From: Methanolinea sp. UBA275
GTDB taxonomy: Archaea; Halobacteriota; Methanomicrobia; Methanomicrobiales; Methanospirillaceae
Length of the DNA: 52,159 nt
NCBI GenBank assembly: GCA_002506105.1
Contig: DAWU01000004.1
Location: forward strand, 1 to 52,159
Direction: 5' to 3'
The notes under the pieces: generated by a model
Database searches by the model: none
What the model was told of the DNA's origin: nothing
Seen by the model: only the letters and a program-made list of their open reading frames with translations
In this document: in pieces, positions 44,285 through 52,159 of the stretch
How the letters are laid out: every line of letters begins with the position of its first letter
How positions within the stretch are numbered: the first letter of the stretch is position 1
Made by a program: the position numbers and the translations under genes

Positions 44285-44866
44285 TTATTTTTCCATCTTC
44301 TTCAGAAGAAAGGCCAGATTAGCACCAAGGTTCCTCATGGTTTCCACGCCTTCCGTATCCTTCTTGACGTCCCCGGGGTTCATGCCCAGCCCGAGGTTCC
44401 AGTAGCTTGAACCCACGGTATACATCCCGCTGATGCCAAAAAAATGGTTGATGCTATCGAAGACATGCACTGCCCCGGCTCTTCTTGCTGCGACCACTGC
44501 AGCTCCGGCTTTTCTCGCGAGGAGGCCTCCGTTTGCCATCACTACAAATCCTGCCCGGTCAATGAGGGCTTTTGTCTCAGTCGAGACATCAGCAAAATAC
44601 GTCGGTGAGCCGATAAGAATGCCATCTGATGCGATCATCTTCCCGATGCACTTATTGATGATATCATCGTCAAATATGCACCGTTTATCCTGATTCGCAA
44701 AACACTTCCCGCAGGCAGTACATCCGTGCACCTTTGTGCCTCCCAGCTGGATCAGTTCAGTTTTTATTCCTTCTTCCTTAACCACATCCAGCACCTGCCG
44801 CAAGAGGAATTCGGTGTTCCCTCCTTTCCTCGGGCTCCCGTTAAACGCGACGACACGCATGATCAT
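44285..44866 (-). CDS. Iron-sulfur flavoprotein / NADPH-dependent FMN reductase
   Basis: A 193-residue flavodoxin-like protein from ATG 44866 (an in-frame start at 44974 adds residues that look non-coding). VVAFNGSPRKGGNTEFLL is the FMN phosphate loop, and CTACGKCFANQDKRC carries the four cysteines of the Isf family 4Fe-4S cluster, first known from Methanosarcina. SPTYFADVSTETKALIDR is the second flavin motif. It moves electrons between ferredoxin-like carriers and FMN, often against oxygen or peroxide stress. Confidence 0.88.
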   Translation of the reverse strand: MIMRVVAFNGSPRKGGNTEFLLRQVLDVVKEEGIKTELIQLGGTKVHGCTACGKCFANQDKRCIFDDDIINKCIGKMIASDGILIGSPTYFADVSTETKALIDRAGFVVMANGGLLARKAGAAVVAARRAGAVHVFDSINHFFGISGMYTVGSSYWNLGLGMNPGDVKKDTEGVETMRNLGANLAFLLKKMEK

Positions 44867-44998
44867 GAAATTGCCATCTGATCCCATGAAGTCAGCGGGT
44901 CGGTAAATTTTCCAGAAATTCCACGTGATGGAGTGAGCGTGGGTCCGGCCGGTATAGCCCGGGGATTCATGCACCCCGTAGGCTTCCGGCTCCCCGGA

Positions 44999-45532
44999 TC
45001 AATGTTTTGTCCAGAAGTAGAGTGCGATCGCGATGATGGTACCTGCAGTGCCGAGGCCATACGCGGCGATATCTGTCCCGCTTACCCAGGTCAGCGCTTC
45101 ACCGAGGAACAGGACGGCAAGAGCGATTACCACAAGACCCAGGAGTTTCTCCTTGAGGTCATCGAGATCGGCTATCTTCAGCCACCCCGGCAGAGGCGCT
45201 TTTGCAATGAAGAGTTCGAAGAAGCCGAGCGCGATGATATAGAAAACAATGGCAACAAGGAAGAGATCGATAATCTCGATGGAATATGCCATTACATGTT
45301 TCATGCTCTGGATATCGGCTGAAAAATGCGTGACCGAATGCGAGACACTAAAGAGGGTGACAAGAAAACCGTAAATGAACAAGGTAACCGAGAGAATAAT
45401 TGCCCCCAGGACAGCAAGGAAAATAATCGCCTTGCTTAAAGGTCCAACCAGGAACCTCCTGCCAGATCGGGCTTGGGTGCTTCCATTTGGGTGAATCTCA
45501 TTTTCTATTGTGGCTGAGTTCTTCTCTTCCAA
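44999..45532 (-). CDS. YqhA family (UPF0114) membrane protein
   Basis: A 177-residue protein with about three to four membrane helices. DLFLVAIVFYIIALGFFELFI followed by DLDDLKEKLLGLVVIALAVLFLGEAL is the UPF0114 signature. The N-terminal 25 residues are polar. Its function is unknown. The TM topology and length match family members. Confidence 0.85.
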   Translation of the reverse strand: MEEKNSATIENEIHPNGSTQARSGRRFLVGPLSKAIIFLAVLGAIILSVTLFIYGFLVTLFSVSHSVTHFSADIQSMKHVMAYSIEIIDLFLVAIVFYIIALGFFELFIAKAPLPGWLKIADLDDLKEKLLGLVVIALAVLFLGEALTWVSGTDIAAYGLGTAGTIIAIALYFWTKH

Positions 45533-45733
45533 CGAAACTGCACACTCCTCTTGTCTTATAGGATCTCATCGGAACTCGTACATAAAGACACTGGAGAAGC
45601 CTCACACTCGAACCTGCGAGTCTGCAGATATCAGCGTTGAACACAGTCAGAATCTTCGGGAGTGTTCTAGTGTGTCGCATAATACTTCATTCCTACTATC
45701 CGGAGATACGGGTGTTGTATGAAAAAGCGATCA

Positions 45734-46216
45734 CTATACCCTGACAGTATACCCACGCTCTTTAAAGAAACGGATCACTATCTCGTCCCACTCTTCTCTT
45801 CCGGATGGATCGAGAGAGTCCCTGAATAGTTCCCACGATTTACGGAGATTCTCATTCTCAATGCAGAGAAATCTCTCGTCCATGACCCGGGCAACACGCC
45901 TGCCTTTTTCATCTTCTACAAGGATCCTCCAGCACTGGTATTCCCTGCAGATATCAGGCCTTGAGAGATGAACCGTGCAAAAAGCGAGGGTTTGTCCCGC
46001 GTCCCATCGCACAAACGGACAGGGATTCTGGGATCCGGGAGGGGCGGTGCCGGTGAGAAATAATTCCCGCAAGGTCGGCGTAATCTCAACCGGAATAGTA
46101 TCTCCGGTGTATTCATTTCTCAGGAGGTATCGATATGCTCCCAGATCTTCAACTACCAGGAATACCTGTCCCATGACACTGCAGCATTCTCCGCACTGCT
46201 GGCAGAAATAGGACAT
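45734..46216 (-). CDS. YkgJ-type cysteine cluster protein
   Basis: About 160 residues from ATG 46216. The N-terminus MSYFCQQCGECCSVMG plus CPFVR..., CTVHLSRPDICREYQC and a late cysteine make the YkgJ family pattern of eight-ish cysteines that bind zinc or an Fe-S cluster. An in-frame start 5 codons upstream is possible; homologues start close to the first cysteine. It is divergent from the PspC gene, about 90 nt away. Function is unknown. Confidence 0.8.
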   Translation of the reverse strand: MSYFCQQCGECCSVMGQVFLVVEDLGAYRYLLRNEYTGDTIPVEITPTLRELFLTGTAPPGSQNPCPFVRWDAGQTLAFCTVHLSRPDICREYQCWRILVEDEKGRRVARVMDERFLCIENENLRKSWELFRDSLDPSGREEWDEIVIRFFKERGYTVRV

Positions 46217-46308
46217 GCAATAATGTATCATCTCTTTACATAAGCAGGTTGGGCCTGCAAGGGATCCCTGTGCCAACGTTTTTCCCATATCAGGACAGTG
46301 TACAGGAC

Positions 46309-46530
46309 ATGAAAGAGCTTGTGCGGATCCGGGAAGGAAAAATGCTTGGCGGGGTATGTGGAGGTATAGGGAAGTATTTCGATATTGATCCGGTCCTTAT
46401 CAGAATCCTGTGGGTGGTGCTCACCTGTCTGTCCGTAGGGATAGGCGTGATTGTCTACATCGCAGCCTGGATCCTGATGCCGGAGGAAGAAGAAAAATCC
46501 ACTGTGACGGCAGACACACCTGTATCATGA
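46309..46530 (+). CDS. PspC-domain membrane protein
   Basis: A 73-residue PspC-domain protein: KMLGGVCGGIGKYFDIDPVLIRILWVVL is the hallmark, followed by a membrane helix and a basic-to-acidic tail. PspC proteins sense or stabilise membranes. ATG 46309 is used rather than an upstream in-frame ATG at 46249, which would overlap the divergent gene's control region. The tail is acidic (EEEEKSTVTADTPVS). Confidence 0.85.
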   Translation: MKELVRIREGKMLGGVCGGIGKYFDIDPVLIRILWVVLTCLSVGIGVIVYIAAWILMPEEEEKSTVTADTPVS

Positions 46531-46685
46531 CCTCCGGTCCACGCTGTTCTTAAGACATATTTTCATCTTTTTTTCAGCCACCTATTGGCTCACATGAGAA
46601 AAATACCTGTAATACAATGCATAATCCTGGTCCCAAGGTGATAAGAGATTGTATGTAGCATGAGAGTAAGACTACTTTTCAGAGA

Positions 46686-47579
46686 ATGTCTCCCCTGAAA
46701 GCATATGCAGATTTATTGAGGCTCCATTTCTTCTTTGCATGGCCTCTTCTCTTCTGTTCAGGGTATCTCCTTGCCACCACCACGTATGGCCAATTCTCGT
46801 GGTCATATCTTATCAGGGTTCTGCTCATTGGTCTCCTTGGATTCGAGGGGGGACTTGTACTGAATGATTATATCGACCGTGAATATGACCGCAGGGATAC
46901 AGAATTCGGCAGGCTCACAAAATATTGGCGTGTATTCGGGACACGGCCAATCCCGGCAGGCCTCATCTCCCCAAAGAATGCCCTTCTCCTTTTCCTCATC
47001 CTTGCGTTCAGTGCACTCATTCTGATTGCCACCCTCCCGTATCCCCATTCTCTCTACGTGGCCCTTATCATGCTCTATTGTTATGCAGTGGAAGCCATTT
47101 ATCAGATAAAGAAGAGGCACCAGTCGTTCCCGATCGCACAGCTGGTGGGACGGACAGACTTTGCGCTCTTTCCCGTTGCTGGATATCTCTGTGCAGGGTT
47201 TCCCGACCTGACAGCACTCCTTTATTTCCTCTTCTTCTACCCGTTTGCGATGGCGCATCTCGGCGTCAATGACCTCGCGGATGTCACCAACGACCGTGCA
47301 CGGGGTCTGCAGACGATTCCTCTCCTGTATGGAATTTCCGGCACGGTTCGCTGGATCGTGGTGTTTTTCCTGATACACGTGCTATGTGCATGCCTTTTCA
47401 TGATCCATCTTGGGATTATCTCCAGGATCGGGATCATCCTCGGGCTTTGCCTCCTCGTATTCGCATCTGTCTCTCTCATCCGGGATCCTACTGAGAGGAA
47501 GGCTCTCGCAGTACTTCCCCTCTTTCACCTCTCAATGATCTTCTATGCAGGATCGCTCGTGCTTGACGTGATGGGGTGA
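46686..47579 (+). CDS. UbiA-family prenyltransferase
   Basis: A 297-residue protein with eight to nine membrane helices. The first aspartate-rich motif is NDYIDREYDRRD (60-71), the second DLADVTND near residue 200; both bind the prenyl diphosphate through magnesium. In archaea such enzymes make the digeranylgeranylglyceryl phosphate of membrane lipids or prenylate quinone or heme. The extra R-P pairs do not decide which. It stands alone, with no lipid gene beside it. Confidence 0.88.
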   Translation: MSPLKAYADLLRLHFFFAWPLLFCSGYLLATTTYGQFSWSYLIRVLLIGLLGFEGGLVLNDYIDREYDRRDTEFGRLTKYWRVFGTRPIPAGLISPKNALLLFLILAFSALILIATLPYPHSLYVALIMLYCYAVEAIYQIKKRHQSFPIAQLVGRTDFALFPVAGYLCAGFPDLTALLYFLFFYPFAMAHLGVNDLADVTNDRARGLQTIPLLYGISGTVRWIVVFFLIHVLCACLFMIHLGIISRIGIILGLCLLVFASVSLIRDPTERKALAVLPLFHLSMIFYAGSLVLDVMG

Positions 47580-47634
47580 CCGCGCTGGGATGGATCTGCA
47601 ATTATAAGAGAAAGGAGAAGGATAACGTCATGGT

Positions 47635-47949
47635 ATGCCGGGCATTGAACACCTGATCAGGTCGGCGGGTCTCGAGGGGTGGATCCTGCATGGGCGGCAG
47701 TACCCTCATCCCCTCCCGGAAGGCGTCAGGAACTATTACTGTTATACACGTGATGGAGGACATTCCCTTCTCGTTGTACTCGAAAAAGAGTACCGGCATG
47801 GAGAATCCTCCGGACGTTTTGTCGTGCCTGCACCGGTCAAGATGGTACTCAGGACCGGGTGCAGGGAGAAAGATGGCTATCTGTGGTCAGTTCTGCCCTA
47901 TACGGAAGGTATCGGCCTCCAGGTCAGCGACGAGGATCTCGAATTCTGA
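47635..47949 (+). CDS. Hypothetical protein
   Basis: A 104-residue soluble, beta-rich protein with several aromatic residues and Gly pairs (WILHGRQYPHPLPEG, DGGHSLLVVLEKEY). It lies 55 nt after the UbiA gene. No family is recognised and it has no membrane segment or metal motif. Confidence 0.5.
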   Translation: MPGIEHLIRSAGLEGWILHGRQYPHPLPEGVRNYYCYTRDGGHSLLVVLEKEYRHGESSGRFVVPAPVKMVLRTGCREKDGYLWSVLPYTEGIGLQVSDEDLEF

Positions 47950-48181
47950 TCTATTCTCCCTACCTCTGGCTTTTGCCAAAATTTTTTTTAAGAGACTATC
48001 GGCTATCACAGAAAAGGATGGCCAGGAGAGAGAGGACTTTCGAATATGTCTCATCTGATCACAATCAGACAAATCCGGGCATTCCGCACCCGACAAGAAT
48101 GTCTATCATGGGAATTTGGAACTTTCACAAAACAATTTTCTTTTCTTCTGACAGACTTACACATACGGAGAGCGTTCTGCC

Positions 48182-49693
48182 ATGGATTCCTCAAGAAGAT
48201 GGTCACTTCCTGCCCTTTGCTGCATTGTTCTCATGGCATTTTCCGGGTTTTCCGGGTGCCTGCAGCAGGAATCTTCGACCCAGCTGCCTGGAGAAATCTC
48301 AGCGGTTCCGACAACACTGTCCTGCACAACAGGGGAAGTGTTCTTTCTTACCGAAGAACTCTATCCATTCAGCTACGTGAAGGACGACGGGAGTCCAGAC
48401 GGATACTCTGTTGCTGTAGTGCGGGGACTGCAGGATCGCCTGCACTGCACCAACCGGATCGAGGTGCACCCCTGGAACCTATCCTATGACACTGCACTCA
48501 GGACGCAGGGATACGCCGTCTTCTCAACGGTGAGGACACCCGAGAGAGAAGATCACTTTGCATGGGTTGGCCCTATCGCGACACTCGAGTTCGTGCTGTA
48601 TTCCGAAAGCGACAGCGGGATTGCACTCCAGAGTCTGGAGGCTGCCAGGAACGCAGGGATAATTGCGGTCGTAGAAGGCGATGCTCGCCACGACTTCCTC
48701 GTAAAGAACGGTTTTACCAACATCAGGACGTTTACCTCAGACGAGGAATGCCTTGGAGCGCTTGTGAACCGCTCTGTCTCCCTGTTCCTGGGTTCTTCTG
48801 CAACAACGCCGGACACTATTCGGAAGAAGGCTATTCCTGATGGTAGCATTGTCCCGGTCTATACGCTGCTCAGGAACGATCTCTACATCGCATTCAATAA
48901 GGACACCGATCCCGGAATTGTCCATGCATACCAGGAAGCACTTGACGAAATGAAGGCCGATGGAACCTATTCGCGCATTTTAGGTGTTGTCCAGGCTGGC
49001 GGGGCATCCCCCTTGATCCAGGGAGGAGATGGCATGATATGGGTTGAGCATTTCCTCGCTACCCTCATGTCTCTTACCGATATGAGGATGCATGGCATTT
49101 CATCAGCAATGCAGTCCCTCTCGCTGACTTCCGATCTGAAATCAGGGAACTGGGATCATATCCGGCCTCTGCTTATCAGCCTCGAGAGCTCCTATCCTGA
49201 AGCCAGGTTCTGGTATGCCAATCCCGATGGATCGTATTATACTACGGTTGATAACCTGACCAGCGCCAACTTAAAAGATCGTCCTTACTTCCCGGGTGTG
49301 CTCGCGGGGAATGCGTCCATAGGAACAATAGTCGTCAGTAAATCCACAGGGAGATACACGGCAATCATCGCGGTCCCCGTCGTGAAGGATGGGAAGGTAT
49401 CAGGAATTCTCGGCACTTCGGTATACTGCGACACCCTTGAAAAAATCCTTGAGGAAGAAGTCCTGCTCCCGGAAGGCTATTATTTCTTTATCCTTGATGC
49501 TTGGGGGGAGCCGGTACTGGATTCGCTCCCCGGGCAGATCTTCTCGCTCGGAAATTCACCCGCGGCCAGGGATATCCTGAACACTACCAGGGAGGGTTAC
49601 GTCAGCTACCAGCATGACGGGTCTTCCCATACTGGAAAATTCAATACTTCAGACATCACCGGGTGGAAAATTGCTGTGGGGTGGAAAGAGTAA
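48182..49693 (+). CDS. Solute-binding (type 3) and Cache lipoprotein
   Basis: A 503-residue exported lipoprotein. The signal peptide ends in GFSGC with a lipobox cysteine. Residues about 50-265 form an extracellular solute-binding domain of family 3 (TEELYPFSYVKDDGSPDGYSVAVVRGLQ, PGIVHAYQEALDEMKADGTYSRIL). The C-terminal 220 residues match a PAS-like Cache module (FWYANPDGSYYTTVDNLT..LKDRPYFPGVLAG), normally found in chemoreceptors. It has no membrane-spanning signalling domain and no adjacent permease. It may bind a ligand and present it to a receptor elsewhere. Cache is firm by motif, SBP by two signatures. Confidence 0.85.
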   Translation: MDSSRRWSLPALCCIVLMAFSGFSGCLQQESSTQLPGEISAVPTTLSCTTGEVFFLTEELYPFSYVKDDGSPDGYSVAVVRGLQDRLHCTNRIEVHPWNLSYDTALRTQGYAVFSTVRTPEREDHFAWVGPIATLEFVLYSESDSGIALQSLEAARNAGIIAVVEGDARHDFLVKNGFTNIRTFTSDEECLGALVNRSVSLFLGSSATTPDTIRKKAIPDGSIVPVYTLLRNDLYIAFNKDTDPGIVHAYQEALDEMKADGTYSRILGVVQAGGASPLIQGGDGMIWVEHFLATLMSLTDMRMHGISSAMQSLSLTSDLKSGNWDHIRPLLISLESSYPEARFWYANPDGSYYTTVDNLTSANLKDRPYFPGVLAGNASIGTIVVSKSTGRYTAIIAVPVVKDGKVSGILGTSVYCDTLEKILEEEVLLPEGYYFFILDAWGEPVLDSLPGQIFSLGNSPAARDILNTTREGYVSYQHDGSSHTGKFNTSDITGWKIAVGWKE

Positions 49694-49757
49694 TCGAAAG
49701 ATCTGGATCTGATCTCCCGGAATACCGCTCATGTTATTTGCCGGGGCAGAGTAGATT

Positions 49758-50243
49758 TCAGGATCCCTCGTCTCCGAGCGCTTCCCTGCTGCGCATCCGG
49801 TAGAGGGCGATTGGGTCCATCTCCTCGAATGTCTCTGTGCCGGTCCGCATAATCACCGAACCAACCCCTGAGTTCACGATCATCTTGGAACAGAGGAAAC
49901 AGGGCCATATCCTGGTTAATTCCCCTGTCTCGACATCAAATCCTGCAAGGTAAAGCGTGCATCCCCGGGCAAGTTTTCCTGCCTGGAGCAATGCATTCAT
50001 CTCGGCATGCACGCTCCTGCACCGCTCATAGTTGGATCCTGAGGGTATATTGTGATCCTTCCTCCAGCATCTCCCAATCTCAGTGCAGTCCATCTGCTTC
50101 CGGGGAGCGCCAGTATACCCCGTAGAGACAATGGTATTGTATTCATCGACGATGATGGCCCCAAAATTGCGCCGGAGGCATGTTCCCTGGTGGGCACAGC
50201 GCAGTGCGAGGTCGAGGAAGTACTGGTGCCGGTTAGTCCGCAT
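49758..50243 (-). CDS. Deoxycytidylate (dCMP) deaminase-like enzyme
   Basis: A 161-residue zinc-dependent deaminase. H79-A-E81 (VHAEMNALLQA) and PCFLCSK with C115 and C118 are the zinc site of the ComEB/dCMP deaminase family. Further features are GFGAIIVDEYNTIVSTGYTGAP-like (residues 27-46) and a second histidine/cysteine cluster typical of dCMP enzymes. It deaminates dCMP to dUMP, feeding dTMP synthesis. The neighbour gene is MazF-like; no operon link is obvious. Confidence 0.9.
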   Translation of the reverse strand: MRTNRHQYFLDLALRCAHQGTCLRRNFGAIIVDEYNTIVSTGYTGAPRKQMDCTEIGRCWRKDHNIPSGSNYERCRSVHAEMNALLQAGKLARGCTLYLAGFDVETGELTRIWPCFLCSKMIVNSGVGSVIMRTGTETFEEMDPIALYRMRSREALGDEGS

Positions 50244-50332
50244 TCACTGGAATGTATTCAAAACCACCGGCATTAATGTACCTGTCATACTGTCAGGTTT
50301 TCAAAAGCATCCGCAGGAGTTGCGATAAGGAT

Positions 50333-50662
50333 TTAATATGTCCCGGTAACCTGCTGGATGGTTTCCATGATCTCTCCCGACAGCCGGCCTTTCTTCGCAA
50401 TCACTGCGGATGAGCAGATCTTCAGGGACTGCCCTGTGAGCACATAGCTCTCGTCCATGATATCGAGTCCTCCTTCGAGGAAATCGGTGAGGGAGAGGGG
50501 AACGGAGGGCTGGTCCCATGAAGGGGTATGCGACACAGGATAAATGAGGATGTCGCCGCCTGGTGCACTACCCATCACCACCGCAGGTCTGGTTTTTGTT
50601 GATCCCTTATCCCCAATCCGGACTTTCGCGAGGATCACGTCACCTTTTCGATAGCGGGACAC
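50333..50662 (-). CDS. Orphan MazF/PemK-like toxin
   Basis: A 109-residue protein from GTG. The N-terminal KGDVILAKVRIGDKGSTKTRPAVVMG is the PemK/MazF signature, whose conserved R-P pair and lysine make the RNase fold; PVSH and LTGQSLKICSSAV also fit. MazF enzymes cut mRNA at short sites. No antitoxin gene is seen upstream (50663-50800): the region holds only frames without a start. So either an unlinked antitoxin or a regulator-free homologue with another role is possible. Confidence 0.85.
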   Translation of the reverse strand: MSRYRKGDVILAKVRIGDKGSTKTRPAVVMGSAPGGDILIYPVSHTPSWDQPSVPLSLTDFLEGGLDIMDESYVLTGQSLKICSSAVIAKKGRLSGEIMETIQQVTGTY

Positions 50663-50800
50663 AGGGCTTCACCACGCGGATTGATCAAGAACCATACTCA
50701 TGCATCGCAAAAGATACGGGCAGAAGGGTCCTTTTCGAATTGTTTCTATGGTGAGGAGCTTTTCTGAACTGGGAAAAAGGTGGGTGAAGGCAGCCATTCA

Positions 50801-52093
50801 CTACGCAGTGTATTCATTGTAGTTTTCAGCAATCTCACCCTCGGTAAGGCCCCGGTTATAGAGGGCAAAAGAGCCGATGTCACCCCTATAATAGAACGGA
50901 TTGCTTGCCGATGCCTGCTTGCCCATGGTCAGGGGATAGGAATTATTTTTGAGATGGACATCAGGTATCGGCGATGCGGGTGGAATTTTACTGTTGCCCG
51001 GGACATTTGATTTATAATACGAGAATGGCTTCGAAACCCCGTTCACATAGATCTCTGGATCTCCATCCTCAACAATGAGGTTGACATACTGCCACTGGCC
51101 TTGTGTTACTGCGGTTCCATCAGTCATGATGTGATAGTGGGTATTCGTGATCCTGTCATCCCATTCAAAATAGACCCGATCCCCGATCAGGTAGAGATCA
51201 TAATTCTTGTCCTCGGTCACTCCTCCGCCAGATTGTGTCTGAAGCCCTTTGCCAATCACCTGTTTCCAGTATGAAGAAGACAGATAATTTCCAGGTGATC
51301 CCACATTCTGGGGGTTGATCCAGATAGAGATTGTCAGATCGCCGGTATAGGTGAGGGTCGGATCATCGGCATACTCAAGCCAGTCATTCCCGTCAAAAGA
51401 GAGATAACTCATATTCAAGGGAGCCCCGGCAAAACCTGCCACGGGATTGCCATTCTTTGTAAACGAAAGCGGAGTGCAATCCGTGCGCCACACATCTCCC
51501 CCGGCGGTCCCGCCCGCCTGGGCATACGATGTGGTCCCGGTCGTGATCTCGGCCCTGTCATCGCTTGAGATGAGGAGGTTTGCTTCCGTATCGATGAGCT
51601 GGATAACCCATTTCCCCAGGGTGAATGACTTCAGTTTCCCTTCGGGCATGGTGTCGGATACAATATAATCGCACTGTGAGGAATAGCCGGTCGAGTTTGG
51701 ATAGATGTAAAGGGTTCGCCCTTCGAGCGGCCCGCCTGAAAGGAATGGAGTAGGGTAGAGGGTTCGCCCATCAGGAGTAAGCACCTTGATCAGCACTTCT
51801 TTTCCCTGGGTTGGAGCCCTCTGCCCGACAAAATGGAACGGTTCTGCCTCCCTGATGGTAAACCCTACCACCTGCGTCGCAAGACCCCCGGGCTGTATGA
51901 CCTCAAGAGCGCCGGCCTCGCTCGCAATGTAGACCTTGTCATGAAGAATCGAGGGTAATCCCATGAACACTGACCACAGTATCAGGGCAACGCCAATGAC
52001 CAGCACCACCATGAGGATCGTGCTCACCGTGGCACTTACTGCGTTATCATTCGTATTTCTTCCGGGATTCATCAACCCAACCTTCCACATCAT
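50801..52093 (-). CDS. Archaeal pilin-like protein with LamG domain
   Basis: A 430-residue exported protein. AGGAG precedes the ATG by three bases, and a second ATG follows directly. NDNAVSATVSTILMVVLVIGVALIL (near residues 15-39) is a class III (type IV pilin-like) signal with a short basic head, processed before the hydrophobic segment. Beta-rich domains follow; residues about 230-430 form a concanavalin/LamG-like domain (LSFDGNDWLEYADD, DLTISIWINPQ, YRGDIGSFALYNRGLTEGEI), which binds sugars or proteins. It may be a surface adhesin or a pilus-tip subunit. The gene is complete; nothing else is seen to the window end. Confidence 0.83.
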   Translation of the reverse strand: MMWKVGLMNPGRNTNDNAVSATVSTILMVVLVIGVALILWSVFMGLPSILHDKVYIASEAGALEVIQPGGLATQVVGFTIREAEPFHFVGQRAPTQGKEVLIKVLTPDGRTLYPTPFLSGGPLEGRTLYIYPNSTGYSSQCDYIVSDTMPEGKLKSFTLGKWVIQLIDTEANLLISSDDRAEITTGTTSYAQAGGTAGGDVWRTDCTPLSFTKNGNPVAGFAGAPLNMSYLSFDGNDWLEYADDPTLTYTGDLTISIWINPQNVGSPGNYLSSSYWKQVIGKGLQTQSGGGVTEDKNYDLYLIGDRVYFEWDDRITNTHYHIMTDGTAVTQGQWQYVNLIVEDGDPEIYVNGVSKPFSYYKSNVPGNSKIPPASPIPDVHLKNNSYPLTMGKQASASNPFYYRGDIGSFALYNRGLTEGEIAENYNEYTA

Positions 52094-52159
52094 GTCTCCT
52101 GTCGGTCAGAAATAGATTATGAAATATTTTTCAGGGTGTACAGTCCTGAAATAATTTCT

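Noticed and set aside
45533..45733. Small genes in the spacer between YqhA and YkgJ genes
   Set aside because: Frames of about 60-70 codons on both strands have no ribosome site or promoter.
1..52159. CRISPR arrays, rRNA genes, complete insertion sequences or riboswitches
   Set aside because: No regularly spaced repeats, rRNA landmarks, transposase motifs or known aptamer patterns were found anywhere in the window.

Overview
This is a chromosome segment from an archaeon, most likely a mesophilic methanogen of the Methanomicrobiales. The main pointers are Sep-tRNA:Cys-tRNA synthase (9185-10363, the indirect Cys-tRNA pathway of methanogens), the Mre11-Rad50-NurA-HerA repair operon, an archaeal-type ThiI, type-4 uracil-DNA glycosylase, a Dph6-type diphthamide ligase, TATA boxes about 27 nt upstream of leaderless or short-leader starts, an AGGTGA-type Shine-Dalgarno and a tRNA gene without encoded CCA. 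No methanogenesis gene lies in the window, so the genus cannot be fixed. Most genes share one moderately GC-rich codon style; 29.9-32.7 kb is conspicuously AT-rich.

Layout. 0.1-2.3 kb: GNAT acetyltransferase, quinone-reductase-like flavoprotein and a DUF3795 gene broken by one base. 2.3-8.9 kb: mre11-rad50-nurA-herA DNA-end-processing operon, closed by a hairpin terminator. 9-10.4 kb: a 60-residue protein coupled to SepCysS. 10.4-11.7 kb (minus): Dph6-like ligase coupled to a class I glutaminase. 11.9-13.3 kb: frameshifted MFS drug exporter behind a palindromic operator. 13.4-29.3 kb: housekeeping and membrane genes (DUF1848, a NERD-membrane-CAP fusion, ThiI, DUF2150 pair, stomatin-like protein, Trm5-like methyltransferase, LysE exporter, UDG, AI-2E permease, lipase, Fic protein). 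29.3-32.7 kb: an accessory pocket with a Fic gene, a decapitated AAA ATPase, an AT-rich HD-Nudix gene and a predicted 32-residue gene. 32.7-40.3 kb: the tubulin-like operon. 40.7 kb: tRNA-Leu(UAA). 41-52 kb: Fe-S proteins, small membrane proteins, a UbiA prenyltransferase, a solute-binding/Cache lipoprotein, dCMP deaminase, orphan MazF and a pilin-like LamG adhesin.

The best candidate for an undescribed system is the five-gene operon at 32750-40347. It encodes (1) a soluble tubulin/FtsZ-superfamily GTPase with intact nucleotide-binding and T7-loop aspartates; (2) a secreted-domain, single-pass membrane protein; (3) a 923-residue polytopic membrane protein whose cytosolic part appears to be a second, degenerate FtsZ-like domain without the GTP-binding glycine loop, followed by a transglutaminase-like domain with a complete Cys-His-Asp triad; (4) a small helical protein; (5) an AAA-type ATPase with a C-terminal winged helix. 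I infer a cytoskeletal filament docked to the membrane through a pseudo-tubulin receptor, with ATPase control and a cysteine-peptidase or crosslinking output. The function is unknown.

Two clear single-base frameshifts (and a possible third) occur at homopolymer runs, so either sequencing error or recent gene decay must be considered.
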